Shown in pieces: positions 22,541 through 34,078 of a stretch of 64,000 bases of DNA. Both the position numbers and the translations under genes were made by a program. This DNA comes from Branchipolynoe longqiensis (taxonomy: Eukaryota > Annelida > Polychaeta > Phyllodocida > Polynoidae), in assembly GCA_030323885.1 (NCBI GenBank), contig CM059197.1, positions 32,082,209 to 32,146,208 on the forward strand. Reading direction: 5' to 3'. The notes under the pieces are model-generated. The model saw nothing but the letters and a program-made list of their open reading frames with translations. It had not been told where the DNA came from and did no database searches. Position 1 is the stretch's first letter, and each line of letters opens with the position of its first letter.

Positions 22541-23218
22541 TATTTGAAATGCAGCCCATGCTCTTACGCAAAATAAGTGCTGTAATTTGCGATAATTGAG
22601 CATGTTTTTTTTTAAAAGAAGATTTTTGACACAAGAAGACTGCTTTCTAGGTGGCAGACACTCGCCCATTAGGCGACTGGAAAACCCTAGGACTTATTTC
22701 TGATAAATTTGACAGCAAGAAATAAGAAGATCCCCTTCCATTTATCTCACCTAAGGAACAGTAGTGGGTGGGACAACTTTGATCGGAAGAGCCGATATTG
22801 ATTACAAGTGCGTCGCTTCAATTTGAAACACAACAACATCGTTTTGTTTATTATTCTGAAATGCTACACATTTGTGATTCAAAACAAATACAGAAATTAT
22901 TTCTTTTACTAGAATAGCTGGTCCAAAAACTTGGTGGCTATCAAATCTATTGCCAATTTGTTAGTACAGACCCACCCATGTCACATCCGGGGCTCAGGCA
23001 TCTCCGTGGGTGCGTTTATACTTGGTTATTCCATCATGATTACATCCCCCAGCCCATCCACTCCCTCCCCCCCCCCCACCCCTCCCAGCAGGACCAACAT
23101 GCAGCACACTCTAGAGCAGCAATTAATATCCCATCATTCAACAGTATGACGTCGGTTTCCTGTCCCACGGGGGAGGTCGAGGAATCAGGCGGGACTCACC
23201 CTCCAATCCTCCCCTGGC
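22541..23218. other. Unassigned sequence
   Basis: Unique-looking; poly-C near 23068. Nothing recognised. Confidence 0.25.
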
Positions 23219-23222
23219 TTAA

Positions 23223-23552
23223 AGTTGCATAGTCCGATGGTGTTGAGTTTCTGTAATTTGTCTGAGATAAATAGATTAACCTGACCGTTATAATCGACCT
23301 TACTTTAGCTTCAAACAGTTATATTTTGAGATATTTGAAGTGCAAACATGTCAAATTAGTTTTGGCAAGCTTGCCAAAACTCTGACACCATAGGCTTTAG
23401 CAGTAACATGTTCTATTAAATTGCCTCAGTATTCCCTGATATGTGGCAACAAATGCTTAATACATGCATCAGTATCTAAGTTTGATATGTAGAATCAATT
23501 CCAGATAATTGTTTTGGTTTCGAAAATGTTATGCTTCATCGACTATGCAGCT
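23223..23552. mobile_element. TTAA-MITE, complete
   Basis: TTAA at 23219-23222 and 23553-23556. The centre contains the uninterrupted palindrome AGTTTTGGCAAGCTTGCC continuing AAAACT. 330 bp, slightly degenerate right terminus (CATCGACTATGCAGCT). Confidence 0.87.
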
Positions 23553-23556
23553 TTAA

Positions 23557-25282
23557 GAGGGTCCTCCCTCCACACCCCCACCGCTGCCTCCACCACCACC
23601 ACCACCACCAGCCTTACCCCGCCATCACTCCCATCTCCGCCATCACATCCCCCCCCCCCCCCACCCCTATACGGTGGTCGACTACGAACATAACTATAGA
23701 GGGGGTGTAATGACGTCATGAGGCAACTTTCGGTGGCCATATTGGATTACATACAGAAGGCTTGCACCTGTCTACATTGTGCTTATTTACCTATTTGTTG
23801 GTTTATTTGTCACTGTTTTGAGCAGTTTGGCCTCAGAAGTTGTTAAAGTGCTGAAAGTAAACACATTGGATGTAAACTGCCCAGAACAGCTCAGAACACA
23901 AGGAAAATGATGTTACTAGGTACTCTAAAGTGGGCGTATACGGTGTCCTCAGCGCGAAATTTGACATATTTTAACCCTTTATAAAACACTACAATCTCCA
24001 ATAATTCTGCTTCATTTGAAATAAAAATTATAAGAAAGTAAAGTTTGTTCTTTTGTCTTTAGGGTCTCTGATTTTTAGTTAGCATTATGAAATAAAGTAG
24101 AATCAATGGAAACTTGTTTGGGGGTACCATAGGCAGCTCTCTGCATGCTCGCCGAGTTTGTTTTCATCCAGTCTGAGCTACTCCCTTCCCTAAAATTGAT
24201 ACCTTGGTGAGCAAAGTGACCTGAGCTAAGAATAACCACCAATGAAAGACAGAAGAAACTAGGCTTCATTAGCACATCAAGCATGGCTGTTTTTAAGTGG
24301 GAAATTTGATTGAACTGAAGGAGTGAAAACATTAAGACATCAATCCTCCTTGAAAATTGATCAGGATCGTGCTGAAAATTATATCATCAGAAAGGTCAAG
24401 TCTTCCTCTACCTAACCAGAACAATAGTTGGTTGAGATTTATATCATGCTCATCAAGGTTGGTCTGAGAAGTGACTGCTGCAAGAATGTGAATATTGTCA
24501 GCTCGCGATGCCTAAAAGTGAAATTTGTCTTTCTTTCTCTGATCAGTTAGAAAATTGTGTCATCATGTAGAGCTTTTAATTCTGGTTATTTTGGTATAAA
24601 GATTGCAGTGATAGGATAATTAGAATGGGAGTTATGCTATTTTTCTTAATTTTAATGAATTTATTATTGGTGGTTGCTGGAAATTAAGGAATTTAGCAAG
24701 TTTGACATGATATTTCAGAAAGAATACTAACAGTGATGGCCTGTACAACATTGAGCTTCTTATTTGTACTATAGAGAATGAGGTTCTTTAATATTGAAAA
24801 GATCATATTCAAAATAGCTTCCAGGTGGGACCCTAAAAACAAAGATTTGGCTAATTTGGAAATGTGCACAAATCGGGGGAAATAAATCAATCTTTAAACA
24901 CTCATAACTTTGCAGCTATTCAATCGATCTAAATGATTTTTATATAATTGAGATCCGATTTAAAAGATCTGTACAGATATATAACTTGTAATACTGATCT
25001 ATTGAAAAAAGAAATCACTTTGGAGTACCTAATGTTACTGCATCAGCATACATTTACAACAGGGCTAGGCAAGGGTGCTCATAATCCAAGATGGCTGATT
25101 GCTGACCCATGACGACTGAGTGATGAACGTCATGTGCACTCCCTCTATACTAAGCTTTCCATTAATATTAGCTGCATGAAGGTAAGGGGGTCATCAAAAG
25201 TTTTCACTATTTCCATGGTCGTATAAAGCATGTGAGGGTAGGAGGAGAGGGGTTGTCACACATGCATTACTTTTATGCTTTA
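23557..25282. other. Unassigned sequence, 1.7 kb
   Basis: Starts with a (CCACCA)n/poly-C part (23575-23665). The rest is AT-rich without SINE or MITE signatures, one of the longest repeat-poor stretches left of 55 kb. Short frames show no recognisable domain. It could be intron or intergenic. Confidence 0.3.
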
Positions 25283-25288
25283 ATAAAA

Positions 25289-25672
25289 CAGGGATGAAAG
25301 TGGTATCCAACAACAACAAAAAACGTGATAATCAAGCCCTGGCACCACTTACCGGGCTCCGGCAGAATGATTGCGAATTTCTGCGAAAACGCGGATTTTC
25401 ATCCATAGGATTAGCACTGTCATGAAACCGCGGGAAAATGATGGAAGACAGGTTTCAGATGTATCCTTGTTCTGGCTATATTATCGCCCATACTTCTTCT
25501 TTTTTTGGGGGGGGGGGGGGGGGTTATGTTTTAGTAACATCTAAGATTATATAAGAACAGGATTCGAACGAAGAAATACAATCATATACATTCTGATTCA
25601 TTGACACTTTGTTTAACGATAAATATAAAAAATCGCGGAAATTCACGAAATCGTGAAGATCTTTCATCCCTG
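25289..25672. mobile_element. hAT-like MITE, GGGATGAAAGT family
   Basis: CAGGGATGAAAGTGGT at the left and ATCTTTCATCCCTG at the right, with a 6-bp direct repeat ATAAAA on both sides (25283-25288, 25673-25678). An internal poly-G run lies near 25507-25522. Confidence 0.8.
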
Positions 25673-25774
25673 ATAAAATGTTGATATAACAAAAGTCACT
25701 GCCATATCCTGTAATAAAATGATACGGTGCACTACTTTGAGAGAATGGGGGGGTGGGGTGGTCAAATATTTGTT

Positions 25775-25818
25775 TGTTTTTGTTTACGTCCTCGCAACAT
25801 CTAGGGTCATATCAGAAG
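25775..25818 (-). mobile_element. SINE-A tail fragment
   Basis: Plus-strand GTTTACGTCCTCGCAACATC then TAGGGTCATATCAGA, the 3' end of SINE-A on the minus strand. Confidence 0.6.
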
Positions 25819-25933
25819 TAGTTTCCATCGTGCAACTAACAACTTTGGATGATCCTACACATAACTATGCTAACCTGTCAACCAATATTCTCTGCATGAA
25901 TTCAACTAGAGTGGTAATTAAACACTGGTTTTG

Positions 25934-26636
25934 TTGGTTGTTGGAGTTTTTATGTCCTGGCAACATCTAAGGTGATATCAGGACGGGTACCGACTTGTGA
26001 CAGTGCGCACTCAAGGCGACTTTATAGTATTGCCCTACTGGGAAACCAGGTCGCCAGCACCATGACCTGCTACCCCACTCAGTCACATTATCCTGATACT
26101 GAGCCAGCCAGTCCTTGATCTGTCCTAATAACGCCAACCACCTGGGTAGGAAGTGATAAGTATCAATTTTTAACTTACTTACAGATTAACTTACAGGTCC
26201 TCTTCTGGCTGATCTAGGCCCTATTGGGCCTCTAATGCCAGCTCGTTATGGCAAAACAAGAACTATTCTTGTGCATACATATGTAGGTCGATGGTGCCCT
26301 GAAGTCATATAATTGTGGATGTCCCCTCCAATGTCTATCCAGCCTTCTCTCAAATGCCTCTACCGATGGTGCTTCAACCAGTTGGTCTGGGTGACTGTTC
26401 CATGGATCTGTCACTCAAAAGAAAAATGAGTGTTTCCTGACCTCAAGTCTCGGCCTCTCCTTAAAGATCTTACACAGCTGGCCTCTGGTGTTATCGTTTG
26501 TTCTGAGGTTGAACAAACCTGTTGTGAACATCACTGTCATAGACTCCAGTAATAATCATTAGGTCATTGGTTTGAATCCCACGATCTACCAAAACAGGAG
26601 ATGGACGCTCAACTCATTCGGCCATCCCGTCTGGTT
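25934..26636 (-). mobile_element. SINE-A split by a LINE fragment
   Basis: Outer flanks ACACTGG(T/C)TTTG at 25922-25933 and 26637-26648 define one SINE-A insertion. Its 3' two-thirds (25934-26175) and tRNA head (26557-26636) are separated by a LINE-derived insert. Confidence 0.8.
26176..26556 (-). mobile_element. LINE C-terminal fragment inside a SINE
   Basis: The minus strand encodes the familiar CR1/L2-type C-terminus: LFNLRTNDNTRGQLCKI, RLEVRKHSFFF, a stop codon, then DPWNSHPDQLVEAPSVEAFE followed by RRLDRHWRGHP. It ends in a short 3' UTR at TGTAAGTTAATCTGTAAGTAAG. The stop lies between the two conserved motifs, so the copy is dead. Only the last part of ORF2 is present, as expected from 5' truncation. 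Confidence 0.7.
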
Positions 26637-26648
26637 ACACTGGCTTTG

Positions 26649-27156
26649 AGGGTTATGGGATAAGCATTGACGAAATTCATTTCTTAACGGGACCCGATCC
26701 TGGCCCAGCTAGTGATACTCACTTCTACACCACGTGGTGCATTACATGTGGCAGTAGTTCCCAGTTCTCCCACGAGTGGTGCATAGTCCTAATCTTTTTC
26801 ACTCCAGTAACTCATTTTTGTTTTTATGGTAGCGCACTTAGGCTGCCACTCACTCACTCAGCCAGGTGACCCAGTGCATGTACTATTGACTCAGAGTACT
26901 GGTTCTGTTCAATGTATGAATGGGGTTCGAACCTAACTGGTGTTGCACCTTTGTTTTAAATACATTTGACAAATTAGATTAGATTTTCTTTCCCTATGAG
27001 TATTTAAAAAAGATTTGATTGTAGGGAAATGATGTGTTTGGAAATATTTTTCATGGGATCAAAAGCCACTTCCTGTATGCAAGTGCTCCAGTGCCTCACC
27101 CATTCACAGCAGCTCAGACCGCAAGTTATATTTGATCTAGAAAATATTGCCTTGCA
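26649..27156. other. Unassigned sequence
   Basis: Unique-looking sequence between the SINE and the LINE. Nothing recognised. Confidence 0.25.
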
Positions 27157-27353
27157 CAATGAATGAATAAATGCTTAACGGCATATCAGCACACTAAGGG
27201 CTATACAATGCCATCAAAATGTCTTAAAACCGGTTAAACGGTCCAATGTGCTTTAAAAATGATAAAACTAAGGCAGTAGTAACAGTGTCAAATAAACATT
27301 TCATACTTACTACATTAAAATACTGTGCTCGAACATTTGCAAAGTCAATGCAT

Positions 27354-28121
27354 TCAATCAAAATATGTTTCAGTCAGAGGCACTCCACATGGTATGCATT
27401 CTGGCTGGTGTTCTGCTTTAAAAAGGTAACTATGAGTCAAATAGCTATGTCCAATTCGCATACGCGCAACAACGGTATCTTTGCGTCTATTTCTGTGACA
27501 AGCACCTGAAAATTTGCCAATGGTGGGCTGAATTGCATGAAGCTTGTTCAAGACAGCTTCATCCCATTGTAATTGCCACTTTTTCCTTATGAGTGCACTG
27601 ATGTGCCTTTTGAGGTCCATGTGAGGAATGGGAAGAGGTGTAATGCATTTGTCGAGAGCTTCTTTGGCAGCCACGTCTGCAGCCTCATTTCCTCGAATGC
27701 CAACATGACTCGGCACCCAATAAAAAAGCACAGTTTTGTGAAGTCCTGAACATAAATAATGTAGCCTTTCTAAAATCTTGCGGATCAGAGGGTTCTTCCA
27801 ATCCTTGCTCTGAATAGCTTGTAGGCATGATTTTGAATCTGAACATATCACAAGTTTTCTATGGGAAGAGGTTTCTACATGGTCCATTGCTAAGAATATG
27901 GCATCAAGCTCTGCTGAATATATCGAAGCACCCTTTGGTAATCGCTCCGAGAAGGTGTGCTTGCCCATGACAGCTGCCGCTGCAGCCTTGTCATCCTTGT
28001 AAGAACCATCTGTGTAGATGAAATTATGATCAGAATGTATGTCTTTAACCTCCCTGAACAAACTGTTGTAGATCAGAGGGTCAGTTGAGTCTTTCCTTGC
28101 TTCAGAGAGAGCCAAGTTCAC
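27354..28121 (-). pseudogene. LINE RNase H domain
   Basis: A 255-aa frame with the RNase HI catalytic set: D38 in FIYTDGSY, E71 in YSAELDAI, D95 in ICSDSKS and D149 in GNEAADVAAK, plus the WVPSHVGIRGN block just before D149. In the parent element this degrades the RNA template during retrotransposition. The frame extends upstream of the first Met to about 28380 with one stop at 28263. It ends early because of a frameshift near 27365; the other frame continues with an HILIECIDF-like zinc-knuckle-region motif. The four acidic residues are intact although the element is dead. Confidence 0.88.
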
Positions 28122-28381
28122 ATTGACAGCGTATGTCCAAGGTGGTGTGTCTGGATATTGGAATTTTGCAATGTTATCTACATCAAACTTGAGTGTTTCT
28201 AATGATTCCTTAATACCTATACCGAAAGCTGGAATGGCCTTGGGTTTATTGGCAAAGAGTGTTTAATTGCCTGGGTTGAAAATGCAGTCATAGGCAGGGT
28301 TGCTGGGATTTGCTGCGATCTTGGATGCATACTGTAGAGCGAGCTTTTCTCTCCTCAGCGCAAGTGGAGGTTCCTCTGCTT

Positions 28382-29614
28382 CTACACTAACACTCTCCTC
28401 TGGCGAAGTTTGAAGTGCTCCAAGAGAGTCTGAGTCCTTGATTTTGAATGGGTTTCAACATTTGGATGTATGACAGTCTGGCTGATCCATAGACCATGGA
28501 GCCATAATCGAGCTTTGATCGGACCAGTGCACGATAGAGAGAAAGAAGAGTGGCGCAGTCGCCCCCCCCCCACCCAATTGGTATGAGCAACAACTCTCAG
28601 GAGGTCTGGAGCTTTTTGACATTTCTTTTTGACATATTTAATGTGCGAAATAAAATTCAATTTCTTGTCAAAAATGACACCCAAGAATTTGGTTTTCTTC
28701 AACCACAGGAATCTGTGTTTGGTTGAGATAGATCTCTGGGGCTGGGTGTACACCCCGCTGTTGACAGAAATGCACACACACAGTTTTGCTGAGAGAGAAT
28801 TTAAAACCATTTTCATCAGCCCATTCATAACTACTCTGTTCAGGTGATGTTGCAGTTTTCTTTCTATAGCTGCCATGTTTCTAGACCTGTCACAAAGGTG
28901 GAAATCATCTACAAAGAGAGATTTATCAATCTCAGGTCTGACACAACCCACAATGCTATTAATTTTGATTATGAACAGTGTGACCGATAAGATGCTCCCT
29001 TGGGGTACACCCATTTCTTGGTCAAAGGCTTCTGAGAGAGTACTTCCGACACGGACTCGGAAACACCTATTTAAAAGAAATTGTTCTATAAAGAGAGGTA
29101 GTCTGCCTCTCAATCCACTATCCTGAATGTCTTTCATAATGCCATATTTCCATGTGGTGTCGTATGCCTTCTCCAAGTCAAAGAAAAGTGCAACGACGTG
29201 TTCACCCTTTATAAAACCGTCTCTCACAAATGTCTCAAGGCGTACCAGATGGTCCATGGTGCTTCTGGTCTTTCTAAAACCACTTTGAGAAGAGGAGATA
29301 ATAGCAGCCTCTTCAAGAAACCAAACAAGCCTTTCATTGATCATGCGTTCCATGGTCTTACATACACAGCTTGTGAGTGCTATTGGTCGATAGTTATTGG
29401 GATTGGTGGAGTCCTTTCCCGGTTTGGGTATCGGGATTACTGTGGCCTCGCTCCAGCAAGGGGGAAAGTTACTACTCATCCAGATGGTGTTGAATATTTC
29501 TAAGAGGCGCATCGTGGTTTCAGCTGGCATATGTTTAAGAATTTGGTAATGGATCTGATCTGGTCCAGGTGCTGTGTCGTGAGATTTAAACAGAGCAATT
29601 TGTAATTCTTCCAT
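28382..29614 (-). pseudogene. LINE reverse transcriptase domain
   Basis: A 410-aa frame with the non-LTR RT blocks in order: APGPDQI (about residue 15), NNYRPIALTS (about 72), QSGFRKTRSTMDHL (about 109), FFDLEKAYDTTW (motif A, about 142), GVPQGSILS (motif B, about 205) and LFVDDFHLC (motif C, about 235). The catalytic Asp of motif A and the pair in motif C are intact. The thumb region moves to another frame at the poly-C tract 28561-28571, where LYRALVRSKLDYGS is read. The FVDD box differs from the usual F/YADD but is known in I-group elements. Confidence 0.88.
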
Positions 29615-29619
29615 GGAAA

Positions 29620-30637
29620 GAGCTTATTATAATTTTCTAAATTCTGAGAAATAAAATTAAGAGGCTTTCTTTCTTGCCTTGCTTTTGTTCGTTGGAATTT
29701 AGGAGTGTAATTATCGGAAGAGGAGTTCTGGGATATAGATTCACCTAAGGTGTTGGCTATATCCTTTGGATTTGAAATGCTTTGGCCATTTTTATTAAGA
29801 TGTTTTATTCTTGCGCCTCCCCCTTTACCACTGATCCTTCGAATCATATCCCAACATTTCTTAATGGGTGTTCGGGTGTTCAGTTTTGATGTATAATCTG
29901 ACCAGCTTTTCCTTTTACTACAACGAATGATATATCTGGCTTTGGCTCTTTTTATTCTGTATTGTTGTAGATTGCACTGTGTTGGCTGTCTCTTGAATTG
30001 TTTTAAAGCTTTCTTACAAGCTTTTACAGCCTTCTTACACTCCTATGTGAACCATGGTTTTTCACGCTTTTTAGGGTTAGGATTTGACTTAGGAATACAA
30101 TTGCTAGCAACGTCATACAGTGTGTCTGTAAAAGCTTTAATGGGATCTTCCACATCTTGCAGAAGATCGCCTGTGATCTTTTCAAGGCAAAGAGATTGAA
30201 ATTTGGCCCAATTGGCCTTTTGAAAGTGCCATTTAGGCACTCTCTCATCAGAAGGAGAAAAGTGGCTGGAAAAAACAATGGGATAGTGGTCACTACCCCA
30301 TTGGTCTTCTTCCACCTCCCAAGAAAAATCAAGGAAAACTTGGGGCGAGCACATGGTGAGGTCAATTGTAGTTAAGGAACCTATACCTGGATGGAGATAT
30401 GTGTGACTATCATCGTTCCACAGACAGATTCTGCCTGCTCATGAAATCTTCTACAATGCATCCCTTTGGATAGGTATTGTCTGTGGCACTCCAGAGGCGA
30501 TTGTGGGAATTAAAATCTCCCATTATGATACAGGGTTGGGGTAATTGAGCAAAAAGATTGTTTAAATCTGCAGGCACACTTTCTCTGCAAACCAGATCTG
30601 AAACACATGTGTAAATCCCTCCAATTAATATTTTTAA
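29620..30637 (-). pseudogene. LINE APE-type endonuclease (partial) and linker to RT
   Basis: The minus strand reads IIMGDFNSHNRLWSA (the GDFN-H-W block of APE-like endonucleases), then after a frameshift GSLTTIDLTMCSP and WGSDHYPIV (the S-D-H catalytic block). After an amber codon at 30043 a basic linker follows (KKAVKACKKALKQFKR, later WDMIRRISGKGGG) up to the RT. The N-terminal part of the endonuclease is absent. Confidence 0.8.
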
Positions 30638-30649
30638 ACACTTTTATTA

Positions 30650-30995
30650 CCAGCCAGGATGGCCGAATGAGTTGAGCGTCCGTCTCCTGTTTTGGGAGAT
30701 CGTGGGATCCGAACCCATGGGTTTGTGGGTTCGAACCCTGGTCGAGTCAAACCAATGACCTTAAAATTGATACTCGCCTCTTCCCAGCCAGGCACTTTGC
30801 ATTATTAGGATAGGCAAGGACTAGTTGGCTCAGTGTCAGGATAATGTGACTGAGTGGGATATCAGTTATGGTGCTGGTGGCCTGGTCTCCCAGTGATACA
30901 GCACTATAAAGTTGCCATGAGTGTGCACTGTCACAAGTTGGTACCCGTCCTGATATGACCTTAGATGTTGTTAGGACGTGAAACAACAAACAAAT
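30650..30995 (+). mobile_element. SINE-A, full length, 10-bp TSD
   Basis: Flanked by ACTTTTATTA at 30640-30649 and 30996-31005. Head CCAGCCAGGATGGCCGAATG, B box GGGTTCGAACCCTGG, tail TTAGATGTTGTTAGGACGTG then AAACAACAAACAAAT. It lies at the 5' edge of the LINE. Confidence 0.92.
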
Positions 30996-31005
30996 ACTTT
31001 TATTA

Positions 31006-31365
31006 GTTAGTTTTTTTTTTATATCTGGATTATAAGGAATATATGCAGTGAAATTGTACTGACAAATCTATGGCGTGAGATAAAATACCAGTTAAAGTAT
31101 GTATGTTCTGCAGTCACCGACCTGTCCTGCCACAGCTGCTCACAAACAAGCAACTGGCACTGGTCATTATACCCTGACCTTTCCAGTAACCATAGTAACC
31201 ACCCTTCCCCAGCCACCTACAAAACAGCAGTAACCTGGCCCGTTATGACCCCAACACTCTCCGTGCACATATTTGGTTATATAAACAAACAAACAAAACT
31301 ATGCAAAGTTGTGTTGGAGAGCATTTCCACAGTTCCCGTCCGAGCGGCCAACACCGGGTCATTTT
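31006..31365. other. Unassigned sequence
   Basis: No LINE protein continuation or named repeat recognised. Confidence 0.25.
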
Positions 31366-31988
31366 CAAGCAGCATAACACGATGAAAGCATCATATTTAG
31401 TAAATTAAAAGACTTACCTAGACTTAACCTTGCATATCCAACTTAGATACTGAAACAACCATTGAATATTTATTTGTTTGTGGGTTCGAACCCTGGTTGA
31501 GTCAAATCAATGACTTAAAAATTTATACTTGCCTCTTCCTAGCCAGGCGCTCTGCATTATTAGGATAGGGCAAGACTGGTTGGCTCAGTGTCATGATAAT
31601 GAGACGGAGTGGGATATATCAGGTCATGGTGCTGGCAGCCTGGTCTCCCAGTGGGGCAACAATATAAAGTCGCCATGAATGTGCACTGTCACAAGTCCGC
31701 ACCCGTCCTGATATGACCTTAGATGTTGCTAGACGTAAAACAAAAACAAACAAAGATTTGGTGCTGTTTGATGTTCCAGTGCTATGCTATACCCGAATAT
31801 GGGAAACAAAGCCGAGGTCTAGCATTTCGGTGGGCACCTCATTTTCACTTCAAATATCCCCAAATTTGCCCTTTAAAACCAAGTTACACCAAACTAAAGC
31901 AAGTAGATTACATGCATATAGAACATCATAATATACTTCGATTTAAAAATATTCCAAAATCTCAGAATCATCGGATGATACAACTTCA
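31366..31988. mobile_element. Diverged TTAA-MITE interrupted by a SINE
   Basis: Left part AGCAGCATAACACGATGAAA through CCAACTTAGATACTGA (to about 31477). The right part, from about 31761 to ATCGGATGATACAACTTCAA, is the other half of a TTAA-MITE. SINE-A sits between them. Confidence 0.6.
31478..31760 (+). mobile_element. SINE-A, head-truncated
   Basis: Begins at the B box (GTGGGTTCGAACCCTGG) and runs to GATGTTGCTAGACGTAAAAC with an A/C tail. The A box is missing. It is inserted in the MITE at 31366-31988. Confidence 0.8.
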
Positions 31989-32097
31989 AAGTGACACTGC
32001 TTCAAGATGTACAAGATATGTTGGTGCAATGGCATTGGGCAGAAATGGCATAATTTGGCCCTAGTCGACGTACATGATACACACCAGCTTCACAAAA

Positions 32098-32478
32098 CAG
32101 GGATGAAATTGGTCTCAGACAACAAAAACACGCGGAAAACAAGCCGAGATTATTATTATTACATCGACAGCGAATTTCCACGAAACCATGTATTCCCCCC
32201 CCCCCCCCCCATAGGATTAGCACTGTCAGGGAATCACAGGAAAATGCCGGAAGTCAGGCTCCAATTATCTTTGTTGTGCTGATATTATCACCCATACTTA
32301 ACTCATTCTTGTTTGGGTTTTATGTTCTACCAATATTTGAGGTAATAAGAATGGGATTAAAACTAGCAAATTATTGTTGTATATATCTTAATTCCTTGGC
32401 ATTTAGTTTATTAGCGTTAATCAGTCAATTAAAAAAAATTGCGGAAATCCACGAAATATCAGAGATGTTTCATCCCTG
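32098..32478. mobile_element. hAT-like MITE, GGGATGAAAGT family
   Basis: CAGGGATGAAATTGGT at the left and GATGTTTCATCCCTG at the right. The body is the same as at 15276, 25289 and 39507. A poly-C tract lies near 32196-32210. Confidence 0.8.
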
Positions 32479-32967
32479 GACAAAGTGAAACAAAAATCGC
32501 TAGACCCGACAAAGTACCCATCCATCCACCTGCCACGCCCACCGCCTCCTACACACGCAGCAAGATTCTCCTAAACTAGCACTCCTTACACTAACAGTTT
32601 TGACGTGCTCACTTTGAACACGGGTCCTCATTGGGTCATATCCTCCCCATACCACCGAGCTGTGGGGGTCAGTGTGCGGGGTGAGCCTTCCGCCATGCTG
32701 GCCCGTCCCCTGGTGGCGCCCACCTGATTGCTTCCGCAGAGTGACAAATTACCTGTCCGAGGTAAGCCTCAGGCCGCCCCGCCCACCTGAGCACCCTCAG
32801 CGCTGTGACTTCTGACCCCGACGCGTGGGCCAGTTAAACATCTTCAGCATGGCCACAGGGGCTCGCTGGCTGGCTGGCTGGCCAAGAAGGTGCACATCTC
32901 AAAATATGTGTAAATACAACAGTAGGCATACATGTCTTCATGGGGCAAATGTGCACCTAGACCATTG
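32479..32967. other. GC-rich unassigned sequence
   Basis: GC-rich, unique-looking. It includes an intron-like acceptor and donor around 32740-32761 (TTGCTTCCGCAG before, GTAAGC after) and a (CTGG)n stretch near 32865. No protein homology. Confidence 0.3.
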
Positions 32968-32971
32968 TTAA

Positions 32972-33635
32972 GGCCCAGTCACACCTTACCGGATTGGGGA
33001 ACCAGATAGAAACCGGACACTGTCCGGTGAAATATGTCAATGTCCGGTTTATATACGGTCGACATCCGGCGTTTCCGTTCTTTGTCCAGTGGTGTCTGGC
33101 TTGTACGGTGGCAAGTTTTGAACATGCACAAAACTTGTACCTGATGCCGCCCGACTGACATGTACAGTTGGTGTCCGGTTTAAGTCTGTTTAGTCCGTTT
33201 TGTCCAGTTCATGTCCGGTACCCATCCGTAACATCTCTGGTTTGCTTCCTGAATAGTATGTTGATGGTGTTGCGGGAATTCGGTCCGTTGGTTTTTTATA
33301 TGTTTTTGGTGCGTCCGTGAACAGTCCGGTATGTGTCCGGTTGATGTTCGGTCCGTCCGTTTGACATTTGGTTTTCGCCCATCAGTTCACTGCTGCTTGT
33401 CCGGTTACATACATTGTTATCCGGTGTCATCCGGTTATCGTCCAGTTATCTTCCAGTGGCTATTTGTTAATGTACGTTCCTTGTCCGTTTAGCATTTGTT
33501 TCAGCCGGCGGCCTTTGACCCGATAGCGCAACATTTCGGCACATTTCGGTACATTTTGATACCGAACACCACCGGACTAGAAAATTCTTTGTCCGGTTGT
33601 GTCCAGTGCTCAATCCAGTACGGTGTGACAGGCAC
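32972..33635. mobile_element. GGCCC(A/T)GTCACACC-type MITE saturated with GTCCGGT
   Basis: Ends GGCCCAGTCACACCTTACCG and CGGTGTGACAGGCAC, with TTAA at the left and TTTA at the right. The interior contains more than ten GTCCGGT/ATCCGGT words. A 5' relative is embedded in 44491-45361. Confidence 0.75.
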
Positions 33636-33639
33636 TTTA

Positions 33640-34074
33640 GTGTTACCCTGACCAAACATGTGTAAACATCGAGGAGAGGAGGGGAGGTGGGTTGGGGGAG
33701 GGAGGGAGGGTCAAATGGAATAACAATTGTGTGGACCTGGAACAAAAATTGACCACACATGAAAGGGGTTCGTCGATGAGAGAGGTCGTTGAAAACCGGA
33801 AGTGTTGTAGGTGCAGGCCAAGGAGAGCCATTGGCAGAATTACACAATTCGGGAAATAATTGAAAAGGAAAGCTAACACCCGCTGATGGCTGACTGTTAT
33901 CTCTGTGAGGTACACACACTTCTTCTGCTGATGCCAGGAGAGTATCGGTTAGGTGTAAACAATTTGTGGGGCAGTGTGCATCCGACAGCCAATCAGCGGG
34001 TCCGACAACAGTCACCTCACATGCACAGGTGTTTCTGTTTTAAAACGCTAGGTGGCGGAGCTGCAGCTGTGTAA
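33640..34074. other. Unassigned sequence
   Basis: G-rich at the start, otherwise unique. Nothing recognised. Confidence 0.25.
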
Positions 34075-34078
34075 TTAA

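Larger units (their letters stand above)
27157..30639 (-). mobile_element. Non-LTR retrotransposon (I/Nimb-like), 5'-truncated and decayed
   Basis: The minus strand carries endonuclease, reverse transcriptase and RNase H in that order, as in I-group LINEs. It starts inside the endonuclease at about 30639 and ends near 27157 after GCCGTTAAGCATTTATTCATTC, a TTCA-type tail. Visible lesions: a frameshift near 30400, TAG at 30043, a frameshift near 29620, a frameshift in the C run at 28561-28571, TAA at 28263 and a frameshift near 27365. A SINE-A sits directly beyond the 5' end. RNase H plus FVDD argues for I/Nimb, Ingi or R1-group membership; I cannot place it more finely. Confidence 0.87.

Noticed and set aside
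27157..30639. Active LINE
   Set aside because: Catalytic residues survive, but at least four frameshifts and two stops break the reading frame and the 5' part is missing.
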